Below are positions 51,064 to 57,739 of a DNA stretch of 64,000 bases, one piece after another; position 1 is the first letter of the stretch; each line of letters begins with the position of its first letter. Location of the stretch: contig NZ_JABBXF010000065.1 of assembly GCF_013030945.1 (NCBI RefSeq), positions 1 to 64,000 of the forward strand, written 5' to 3'. This stretch comes from Streptomyces morookaense. GTDB taxonomy: Bacteria; Actinomycetota; Actinomycetes; Streptomycetales; Streptomycetaceae. The translations under genes were made by a program, and so were the position numbers. The notes beneath the pieces were generated by a model. That model was not told the origin of the DNA, did not search any database, and was given only the letters and a program-made list of their open reading frames with translations.

Positions 51064-52247
51064 CACATCTCCTCGCCTTCGACGGGCAGTTCGGCCCGTA
51101 CTTCCCAGAACGTCTTTCCGTCGCCCTGCGGCCCCGTCTCCAGCCGGCCGCCCAGGAGGGCGACGCGCTCCCGCATGCCGACGATTCCCGCCCCCGCACC
51201 CGGGGCGCGCGGGGCCGGCCGGTCGTCCAGCGGGCTGGTGACGCGGACGGTCAGCGGGCCGTCGGGCGTGCGGGCCAGGCGTACCGTCACCTCGCCCGGT
51301 GCCGCGTGCTTGACCGCGTTCGTCAGCGACTCCTGCACGATGCGGTAGGCCGCCAACTCGACGGGCGCGGGCAGCCGTCCGGGGCCGCGCTCGTCGTGCA
51401 GGACGAAGCGGAACCTGCCCTCGTCCGGCACGGCACGGCGGGCCTGCGCCAGCAGCGCATCGAGACCGGCCAGTGTGGGCGTGGCCGCCGGCCCCTCCTC
51501 GCCGGTGCGCAGGAGGGTGATGAGACGGCGCATCTCGGCGAGGCCCTGGACGCTGTTCTCGCGGATCACCGCGAGCGCCTCCCGGGACGTCTCCGGCTCG
51601 CCGATCGACAGCGCCGCCGTGGAGTGGATCGCGATGGCCGACAGATGCCCCGCCACCATGTCGTGCAACTCCCGTGCCATTCGGGACCGTTCCGCACCCA
51701 CCGCCTCGCGCCGGTCCAGCTCCGCCAGCAGCGCCGTCCGCTCGGCCGCCAGCCGTGCGGACCGGGCGGCGTCGCGGTGCACGCGGACGCCCACGCCGGT
51801 CCAGGCGGGTGCGATGGTCACCAGACCCAGCCCGATGCCGACCAGCAGCGCCTCCGGCTTGCGGACCAGGGCGACGGCCAGCAACGTGCCCAGCACGGTG
51901 AGCACTTCGGTCGCGCGCGGGATGAACCGGTACGCGGCCTGCGGCCCGTACAGCACCGCCGCGTAGACGAGGTCCGTGAACATGCCGACGTTCGCGATGA
52001 GACTGCCCGCGCAGATGTCGAGCACGAGCGCCCCCGTGGCGAGGGCGAGCCCTGCCAGCGGGGCGCTGCGGCGCAGCAGTTCGGCGCCGGCCATGACGGC
52101 CAGCGCGACGAGCGCGAGCCACGGCGGCAGCGGCAGCGCGGGTCTGCTGCGCAGCCCCAGCGCGTGGAGCAGGACACCGCCGAGCAGTCCGGCGGCCGCG
52201 ACGAGCAGGGCGTCGCGGTCGGGGCGGCGGGGGAGGGTGAGCTGCAC
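51063..52247 (-). CDS. chiS: NarL-partner sensor histidine kinase, ChiS-like
   Basis: This is a 394-aa histidine kinase of the HisKA_3 type. The N-terminal half has about five to six short membrane helices (LALATGALVLDICAGSLIA and neighbours). The dimerisation motif is ERSRMARELHDMVAGHLSAI with the phospho-acceptor His. The ATPase domain contains IVQESLTNAVKHAAPGEV and GAGIVGMRERVALLGG. GTG 52247 is chosen. It forms an operon with the response regulator gene (1-nt overlap) upstream of the chitinase. By analogy it senses chitin breakdown products, but this is not shown by the sequence itself. Confidence 0.92.
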   Translation of the reverse strand: MQLTLPRRPDRDALLVAAAGLLGGVLLHALGLRSRPALPLPPWLALVALAVMAGAELLRRSAPLAGLALATGALVLDICAGSLIANVGMFTDLVYAAVLYGPQAAYRFIPRATEVLTVLGTLLAVALVRKPEALLVGIGLGLVTIAPAWTGVGVRVHRDAARSARLAAERTALLAELDRREAVGAERSRMARELHDMVAGHLSAIAIHSTAALSIGEPETSREALAVIRENSVQGLAEMRRLITLLRTGEEGPAATPTLAGLDALLAQARRAVPDEGRFRFVLHDERGPGRLPAPVELAAYRIVQESLTNAVKHAAPGEVTVRLARTPDGPLTVRVTSPLDDRPAPRAPGAGAGIVGMRERVALLGGRLETGPQGDGKTFWEVRAELPVEGEEM

Positions 52248-52384
52248 AGGTCCATCACAGCATGCCGTAGCCGCAGGTCAGTACATCGAACGATGCAGTC
52301 GGGGATCGTCTTCTGCGACGAGGCGGGGGCGGTCGGCGTCGGTGACGCTGGAGGGGAGGAAAGGGAAGGGAAGGGAGCGGAGCC

Positions 52385-52918
52385 GTGATCGTCACGCTGA
52401 TCGTCGCCTGCGAGGTGGGCTTCTGGGTGCTGCTGGCCGGTGGACTGAGCCTGCGCTATCTGGCGCGCATGCCGCGCGCGGGGGTCGCGGTACTGCTGCT
52501 GGAGCCGGTCCTGGAACTCGTGCTGCTCATCGCGACTGCGATCGACCTGAAGAACGGCGCGAGCGCCGACTGGAAGCACGGCCTCGCGGCCGTCTACATC
52601 GGCTTCTCGGCCGGCCTCGGCCACTCCACGCTGCGCTGGGCCGACGCCCGCTTCGCCCACCGCTTCGCGGGCGGGCCGCCGCCGGTGCGGCCGCCGAAGT
52701 ACGGGACGGCGCGCACGGTGCACGAATGGAAGACGGCGGGCCGCTGGATCCTGGCCGCGACCGTGGCCGCCGCGCTGTTGCAGGCGGCGGTTTGGTACGT
52801 GGGCGGTTCGGGCGACGTGAGCTCGCTGCGGGCGTGGCAGTCGACGATGCTGTGGGTGGCGGGCATCAACGTGGTCGTTGCACTGAGCTATACGGTGTGG
52901 CCGAAGAAGGCGCCGTAG
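52385..52918 (+). CDS. Conserved membrane protein of unknown function
   Basis: This is a 177-aa protein with four predicted membrane segments. Two lie N-terminal (TLIVACEVGFWVLLAGGL and VAVLLLEPVLELVLLIATAI). A loop with GLGHSTLRWADARFAHRFAG follows. Two lie C-terminal (ILAATVAAALLQAAVWYVG and LWVAGINVVVALSYTV). I recognise no named family. GTG 52385 follows GGGAAGGGA. It is divergent from chiS and convergent with the adenosyltransferase gene, with a large palindrome in between. Confidence 0.75.
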   Translation: MIVTLIVACEVGFWVLLAGGLSLRYLARMPRAGVAVLLLEPVLELVLLIATAIDLKNGASADWKHGLAAVYIGFSAGLGHSTLRWADARFAHRFAGGPPPVRPPKYGTARTVHEWKTAGRWILAATVAAALLQAAVWYVGGSGDVSSLRAWQSTMLWVAGINVVVALSYTVWPKKAP

Positions 52919-52919
52919 T

Positions 52920-52978
52920 CGCCCCGTAAGGGGCGCTGGGGGATCCCCAGAGGTGCCCCCCGCGCCCCTTACGGGGCG
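52920..52978. repeat. Paired core palindromes (16-bp perfect inverted repeat)
   Basis: CGCCCCGTAAGGGGCG (52920-52935) and its exact reverse complement (52963-52978) flank a GC-rich centre that also partly pairs. Each arm is itself a hairpin. It lies 2 nt after one stop and 6 nt before the convergent gene's stop, so it probably terminates both transcripts. It contains only the hairpin core of the two-hairpin element, not the CTGCG half. Confidence 0.85.
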
Positions 52979-52983
52979 AGGTG

Positions 52984-53571
52984 TCAGCGGTTCTCGCCCG
53001 GTACCCACAGGACGTCCCCGACGTCCCGGTTGGCGCTGCGCGCCAGGATGAACAGCAGGTCCGACAGCCGGTTCAGGTACGTGGCCGTCAAGTGGTTCAT
53101 GATGTCGCCGTGCATCTCCAGCGCCGCCCACGTCGAGCGCTCCGCGCGCCTCACCACCGTGCACGCCTGGTGCAGCAGCGCCGCCCCCGGTGTGCCCCCC
53201 GGCAGGATGAAGCTGCGCAGCTTCTCCAGCGGTTCCAGGAAGCGGTCGCAGTCCGCCTCCAGGCGGTCGATGTAGGACTGTTCGACGCGCAGCGGCGGGG
53301 CCGTTTTTTTGGAAAGCGCGGAGTTCTCCACGACGGGGGTCGCCAGGTCGGCGCCCACGTCGAAGAGGTCGTTCTGGACCCGGACGAGCACCGCGACGAC
53401 GTCCTCCGGCAGCTGTCCGAGCGCGATGGCCACCCCGATCGCGGCGTTGGCCTCGTTCGCGTCGGCGTACGCCGCGATGCGGGTGTCGGTCTTCACGGTC
53501 CGGCTCATGTCGCCGAGGGCGGTCGTGCCGTCGTCGCCGGTGCGGGTGTAGATACGCGTCAGATTGACCAT
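52984..53571 (-). CDS. PduO-type cob(I)yrinic acid a,c-diamide adenosyltransferase
   Basis: This is a 195-aa ATP:corrinoid adenosyltransferase of the PduO/MMAB type, which makes adenosylcobalamin. The N-terminal ATP loop is YTRTGDDGTTALGDMSR (about residues 8-24). LRSFILPGGTPGAALLHQA, VVRRAERSTWA and LNRLSDLLFILARSANRD are family signatures. It works as a trimer in the cytoplasm. The ATG at 53571 lies 13 nt after the ABC permease gene on the same strand, though the functions look unrelated. No cobalamin riboswitch was seen nearby. Confidence 0.95.
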   Translation of the reverse strand: MVNLTRIYTRTGDDGTTALGDMSRTVKTDTRIAAYADANEANAAIGVAIALGQLPEDVVAVLVRVQNDLFDVGADLATPVVENSALSKKTAPPLRVEQSYIDRLEADCDRFLEPLEKLRSFILPGGTPGAALLHQACTVVRRAERSTWAALEMHGDIMNHLTATYLNRLSDLLFILARSANRDVGDVLWVPGENR

Positions 53572-53584
53572 GCCCCGAGCGTAA

Positions 53585-54340
53585 TCATGCTCCGGCCTTC
53601 CGGAAGTACCGCGTCCCGGCCGTCACCGAGACGGCCAGCAGTGCCAGGGCCGCCAACGTGCCGCGCAGCAGCGCCGGGTCGGAGTAGTGGCCGACGAACG
53701 CGGCGCGGACGGCGTCCACCAGATAGCGCAGCGGCATCACGTGGGAGAGCACGTCGAGCCAGCCGGGTGCGAGGGACATGGGGAGCAGGAGGCCGGAGAG
53801 CAGCATGGCCGGCATGTTGACGGCGTTGACGAGCGGGGCGAAGGACGTGGGCGCGGCCGCCTTCATGGCGAGCGCGTAGGACAGGGACGCCAGCGACAGC
53901 GCCAGCACCGCCGTGAACGCGAAGCCCAGCAGGACGCCGGGCAGCGGCGCCCGCAGGCCCATGGCCACGGCCACGAGGACGATCACGGCCGCCTGCACGG
54001 TGAGCAGCGCCGCGTCCCGCAGGATGCGCCCCAGCAGCAGGGCCAGCCGGCTGACCGGGGTGACCCGCATCCGGTCGACGATGCCGTGCTGCTTCTCGAT
54101 GATCAGTGCCATGCCGGCGAACGAGGCGCCGAAGAGGGCGAGTTGGAGGAGCAGGCCCGGGACGAGGACCTGCCAGGAGGAGCCCGTCCCGCCGAGCGGC
54201 ATGTGCGCGAGCAGCGGGCCGTAGAGGACGAGGTAGAGCGAGGGCATCAGCGCGCCGAAGGTCATGGCGGCCTTCGAGCGCAGGGTCTGGCGGGCGTACC
54301 GGCCGAAGACGAGGGCGGTGTCGGTGAGGATGGTGGGCAC
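53585..54340 (-). CDS. ABC-2 type transporter permease
   Basis: This is a 251-aa integral membrane protein with six helices, for instance MTFGALMPSLYLVLYGPLL, LLLQLALFGASFAGMALII and LAALALLAVSVTAG at the C-terminus. The motif EKQHGIVDRMRVTPVSR is the classic loop of DrrB-like exporter permeases. It is paired with the ATPase gene upstream (54452-55255). A palindromic element lies between them. The pair forms a DrrAB-type exporter of an unknown, probably hydrophobic, substrate. Confidence 0.92.
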   Translation of the reverse strand: MPTILTDTALVFGRYARQTLRSKAAMTFGALMPSLYLVLYGPLLAHMPLGGTGSSWQVLVPGLLLQLALFGASFAGMALIIEKQHGIVDRMRVTPVSRLALLLGRILRDAALLTVQAAVIVLVAVAMGLRAPLPGVLLGFAFTAVLALSLASLSYALAMKAAAPTSFAPLVNAVNMPAMLLSGLLLPMSLAPGWLDVLSHVMPLRYLVDAVRAAFVGHYSDPALLRGTLAALALLAVSVTAGTRYFRKAGA

Positions 54341-54388
54341 GGTGGTGTGACTCCTTGAACTCGATATGCGGCTCCGCCGCGTGGGCCC

Positions 54389-54406
54389 GCGCCCCTTACG
54401 GGGCGC
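54389..54406. repeat. Core palindrome inside the ABC transporter operon
   Basis: GCGCCCC-TTAC-GGGGCGC is the hairpin core of the recurring element, without the CTGCG half. It lies 46 nt after the ATPase gene stop and 49 nt before the permease start. It could reduce expression of the permease relative to the ATPase. Confidence 0.75.
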
Positions 54407-54451
54407 CTCCGGTCGCGCCCACGGGGCGGAGCCGCCCTGACGGGCGGTGCG

Positions 54452-55255
54452 TCATACGGCCACGGGCGCCGCATCCCGCTCCACCGGCCCCCGCCCGGTG
54501 ATCGCGAGGAACGCGTCCTGCAGCGTGGCGCCGGCAGAGCCGGCGTAGCGGGTCTTGAGCTCCGCCGGGGTGCCCTCCGCCACGACGGTGCCCCGGTCGA
54601 CGACGACCAGCCGGTCGGCGAGCGCGTCGGCCTCGTCGAGGTAGTGCGTGGTGAGGAAGACCGTCGTGCCCCACTCGGCGCGGATGCGGCGTACGAGGTC
54701 CCAGAGGTCGGCGCGGCTGCCGGGGTCGAGGCCCGTGGTCGGCTCGTCGAGGAAGAGGACCTCGGGCCGGTGGGTGAGGGCCATGGCGATGTCGAGCCGG
54801 CGCCGCTGGCCGCCGGAGAGGGCGGCGCACGGCCGGTCCAGAAGACCGGTGAGGCCGAGCTCGTGCGCCAACTCATCGGCGCGTGCCGCCGCTTCGGCCT
54901 TGCGGAGCCCGTAGAGCCGTCCCTGGGTGACCAGTTCCTCGCGTACGGAGACGGCGGGGTCGACGCCTCCGGACTGGGCCACGTATCCGGTGCGGCGGCG
55001 GACGTCGCGGGGGTCGCGGGCGAGGTCGTGGCCGGCGACGGTCGCGGTGCCGCCGGTGGGGGCGAGCAGGGTCGTGAGCATGCGCAGCGTGGTGGTCTTG
55101 CCCGCGCCGTTGGGGCCGAGGAAGCCGAGGATCTCGCCGCGCCGGACGGTGAGGTCGATGCCGCGCACCGCCTCGACGGGGCCGCGCGGGGTCGTGAAGG
55201 TCCGGGCGAGTCCGGACGTGCGGATGCTGTCGGAGCTGTCCAAGCTGCTGTCCAT
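54452..55255 (-). CDS. ABC transporter ATP-binding protein (DrrA-like)
   Basis: This is a 267-aa ABC ATPase. Walker A is FLGPNGAGKTTTLRML, the Q loop TGYVAQSGGVD, the signature ALSGGQRRRLDIAM, Walker B EVLFLDEPTTGLDPGSR and the H loop LTTHYLDEADAL. The DrrA-type C-terminal part follows. It is encoded with the permease downstream as an exporter. It is divergent from a TetR gene (55336), and an inverted repeat in the 80-nt gap is the probable operator for both. Confidence 0.95.
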   Translation of the reverse strand: MDSSLDSSDSIRTSGLARTFTTPRGPVEAVRGIDLTVRRGEILGFLGPNGAGKTTTLRMLTTLLAPTGGTATVAGHDLARDPRDVRRRTGYVAQSGGVDPAVSVREELVTQGRLYGLRKAEAAARADELAHELGLTGLLDRPCAALSGGQRRRLDIAMALTHRPEVLFLDEPTTGLDPGSRADLWDLVRRIRAEWGTTVFLTTHYLDEADALADRLVVVDRGTVVAEGTPAELKTRYAGSAGATLQDAFLAITGRGPVERDAAPVAV

Positions 55256-55273
55256 GCCGCAAGAAAAGCAGAG

Positions 55274-55310
55274 TCCCTGAAAGTTTGCAATGCCTCCAAA
55301 ATTTCAGGGA
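55274..55310. promoter_or_regulatory. Inverted-repeat operator between ABC exporter and TetR gene
   Basis: TCCCTGAAA (55274-55282) and TTTCAGGGA (55302-55310) are perfect 9-bp arms separated by 19 nt. They lie between the divergent exporter and TetR starts. The TetR product is the likely ligand. Confidence 0.7.
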
Positions 55311-55329
55311 GTGCAGCGAAGGTTACGAT
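55302..55329 (+). promoter_or_regulatory. Candidate promoter giving a leaderless tetR transcript
   Basis: TTTCAG (55302-55307), 16 nt, TACGAT (55324-55329). Starting 7 nt after the -10, transcription would begin at the ATG (55336). The -35 overlaps the right operator arm. No Shine-Dalgarno of normal spacing supports a leaderless mRNA. Confidence 0.45.
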
Positions 55330-55335
55330 GGGGGC

Positions 55336-55977
55336 ATGACCGGAGAAGGGCTCAGGGAGCGGAAGAAGCGGCAGACGCGGCAGCACATCTCGGACGTGGC
55401 GACCGGCCTGTTCCTGGAGCGCGGCTTCGACGCGGTGACGATCGCGGATGTGGCCGCGGCCGCGGACGTGTCCGTCAATACCGTTTACAACTACTTCCGT
55501 TCGAAAGAGGACCTCTTCCTCGACCGCGAGGACGACGCCCTCGGCTGGCTCGCCGCAGCCGTCCGCGGCCGCCCCGCCGGCGAGTCCCCCGCCGCGGCCG
55601 TGCTGCGCACCCTGCGCGCCGAAGTGGTGGCCGTCTCACCGCGGATGGGGCTCGTCGACGGGTTCGACCGGTTCATGCGCGTCATCGAGGAGTCGCCCGC
55701 CCTCCGTTCCCGGGTCTTCGGTATGCGCCGCCACGCCGTCGACCGGCTCGCCGCCGTGCTCGCCGAGGAGGCGGGGGACGACGCCGGGCCGCTGCCCGGG
55801 CTGGTGGCCGGTCAGCTGGGCTGGATCCAGGCGCAGGTGACCGAGTTCATCCAGGGCGAGCTGGTCGCGGGTCGCACCGCCGCCGAGACCTCGCGGGCGG
55901 CGCTCGGCCTGCTCGACGAGATCGAGGGGCTGCTGAGCGACCGTCTGCTGGAGTACGGCACCCGCCCCGCGATGTGA
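55336..55977 (+). CDS. TetR-family regulator of the adjacent ABC exporter
   Basis: This is a 213-aa TetR regulator. The helix-turn-helix region (about residues 10-55) contains RQTRQHISDVATGLFLERG, VTIADVAAAADVSVNTVYNY and FRSKEDLFL. ATG 55336 is chosen. It is divergent from the ABC exporter genes, with a perfect 9-bp-arm repeat between them, so local repression of the exporter is the simplest role. The ligand is probably the exported compound, which is unknown. Confidence 0.92.
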   Translation: MTGEGLRERKKRQTRQHISDVATGLFLERGFDAVTIADVAAAADVSVNTVYNYFRSKEDLFLDREDDALGWLAAAVRGRPAGESPAAAVLRTLRAEVVAVSPRMGLVDGFDRFMRVIEESPALRSRVFGMRRHAVDRLAAVLAEEAGDDAGPLPGLVAGQLGWIQAQVTEFIQGELVAGRTAAETSRAALGLLDEIEGLLSDRLLEYGTRPAM

Positions 55978-56157
55978 TCCCTGAGGCCCGAGTGGCTCAA
56001 CTGCAGCGTGTGGCCCGGCCCGTGGCCGTCTCGGTGTGATGTCCGTCATTCGGGACGTGACGCGCATCTCTAACCCCCCAACGGCGCGCTCCCGGACGCT
56101 AAGGTCCGGCCAGGAGCCGTAAGAACACGCAGGTGTACAGGGAGTAAGGGGACAGCC

Positions 56158-57006
56158 GTGGCCAAGAAGCTCGCCGTCATCGGTGCCGGACTGATGGGGT
56201 CCGGCATTGCGCAGGTCTCCGCGCAGGCCGGCTGGGACGTCGTGCTGCGGGACGTGACCGACGCGGCGCTGCAGCGCGGCACGGACGGCATCCGGACCTC
56301 GCTGGACCGGTTCGTGGCCAAGGGCAGGCTGGAGGCCGCCGACGCCGAGCAGGCGCTCGCGCGCATCACCCCGACCACCGACCTGGACGCGGCCGCCGAC
56401 GCCGACATCGTCGTGGAGGCCGTCTTCGAGGACATCGACACCAAGCGGGACATCTTCCGCACCCTGGACGGGCTGGTGAAGGAGGACACCGTCCTCGCCT
56501 CCAACACCTCCGCCATCCCGATCACCAAGATCGCTGCCGCCACCGCCCGCCCGGAGCGCGTGGTCGGCGCCCACTTCTTCTCGCCGGTGCCGATGATGCA
56601 GCTGTGCGAGCTGGTGCGCGGGCACAAGACCAGCGACGAAACCCTCGCCGCCGCACGGGAGTTCGCCGAGGGCATCGGCAAGACCTGCATCGTCGTCAAC
56701 CGCGACGTCGCCGGCTTCGTCACCACCCGCCTGATCTCCGCGCTGGTCGTCGAGGCGGCCAAGCTGTACGAGTCCGGGGTGGCCAGCGCCGAGGACATCG
56801 ACATCGCCTGCAAGCTGGGCTTCGGCCACGCCATGGGCCCGCTGGCGACCGCCGACCTGACGGGCGTCGACATCCTGCTGCACGCGACCGAGAACATCTA
56901 CACCGAGTGCCAGGACGAGAAGTTCGCCCCGCCGGAGCTCATGCGCCGCATGGTCGACGCGGGCGACCTCGGCCGCAAGAGCGGCCAGGGCTTTTACCAG
57001 CACTGA
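56158..57006 (+). CDS. 3-hydroxybutyryl-CoA dehydrogenase
   Basis: This is a 282-aa NAD(P)-dependent 3-hydroxyacyl-CoA dehydrogenase. The N-terminal Rossmann motif is LAVIGAGLMGSGIAQVSAQA (about residues 5-24). The catalytic histidine lies in VVGAHFFSPVPMMQLCELV, and the conserved Asn in RDVAGFVTTRL follows. The C-terminal helical domain ends LGRKSGQGFY. The enzyme reduces acetoacetyl-CoA or oxidises 3-hydroxybutyryl-CoA, in butyryl-CoA supply for polyketides or in fatty acid breakdown. It starts from GTG 56158 after AGGGAGTAAGGGG. A long hairpin follows the stop. Confidence 0.95.
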   Translation: MAKKLAVIGAGLMGSGIAQVSAQAGWDVVLRDVTDAALQRGTDGIRTSLDRFVAKGRLEAADAEQALARITPTTDLDAAADADIVVEAVFEDIDTKRDIFRTLDGLVKEDTVLASNTSAIPITKIAAATARPERVVGAHFFSPVPMMQLCELVRGHKTSDETLAAAREFAEGIGKTCIVVNRDVAGFVTTRLISALVVEAAKLYESGVASAEDIDIACKLGFGHAMGPLATADLTGVDILLHATENIYTECQDEKFAPPELMRRMVDAGDLGRKSGQGFYQH

Positions 57007-57016
57007 GACTCCACCG

Positions 57017-57052
57017 GCTACCGGGTTCACCCCGTGGGGTGAATTCGGTAGC
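57017..57052 (+). terminator. Terminator after the hydroxyacyl-CoA dehydrogenase gene
   Basis: A 17-bp stem (57017-57033 with 57036-57052) around a 2-nt centre. Fifteen positions are Watson-Crick and the other two are G-U wobbles in the RNA. It lies 11 nt past the stop. Confidence 0.8.
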
Positions 57053-57147
57053 AATTCGCTTACAGGCGGCAACTTCGCCGTGCGAAAGGCAGTCAGTTCT
57101 TTAGAACCTCGGAACAGACGGAACAGAAACCTCTCCCGGGAGCGCAT

Positions 57148-57474
57148 ATGCACATCAGGGGCGACCACGCCGAACTGGTCGTCGGGGGGCGCCTCGACGT
57201 CCGCAGCGCGGCGAACGCCCGTACGGTCCTGCACTCCGCCCTCGACAGCGGCCGGGGCGACCTCGTCCTCGACCTGACCGAGCTGGACTCCTGGGACGCC
57301 ACCGGACTCGGCGTCATCATGGGGGCCCACCGCCGCGCCGGGCGCACCGGGCGGCGGCTCGTGCTGCGGGGTGTGCCGGACCGGATGCAGCGGCTCCTGG
57401 TCGCCACCCGGCTGCACCGCATCCTCGCGATCGAGGGCGAGAACCTCGCGGACGGCAGCCGGCCCCGCGTGTGA
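57148..57474 (+). CDS. STAS-domain anti-sigma factor antagonist-like protein
   Basis: This is a 108-aa single STAS domain. DHAELVVGGRLDVRSAANAR opens it, and ELDSWDATGLGVIMGAHRRA is the region that in SpoIIAA/RsbV contains the phosphorylated serine (DSSGLG). Here that residue is Thr (ATGLG), so phosphorylation on Thr is possible. It may belong to a partner-switching pathway for an alternative sigma factor. No anti-sigma kinase gene is adjacent. The ATG at 57148 follows GGGAG. Confidence 0.88.
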   Translation: MHIRGDHAELVVGGRLDVRSAANARTVLHSALDSGRGDLVLDLTELDSWDATGLGVIMGAHRRAGRTGRRLVLRGVPDRMQRLLVATRLHRILAIEGENLADGSRPRV

Positions 57475-57739
57475 AGCGGGGCGCCGGGCGGGCCGGATGA
57501 GCCCCCTGCGGCGCCGGGCACCCCCAATGCTCATAAGACTGTGACGTCCTGGGCGACGCGGCACCCTCCGGTTCGTAGATACTGTGCCAAGGTCTGTTCG
57601 GTTTCCCGCCGCCACGAAAGCCCACGGCGGGCACCGGACCAATATCGACGGCCGGGTGTCACCATGCCCGCCGCAGGTCGAAGCAGTGCGGACAGGCCGA
57701 GGGCACGACGGCACGCCACGCATCTGGGGGCTCTGAACC

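Noticed and set aside
52984..53571. Cobalamin riboswitch near the adenosyltransferase gene
   Set aside because: The 13-nt gap to the upstream permease gene leaves no room, and no B12-box-like sequence was seen further upstream.
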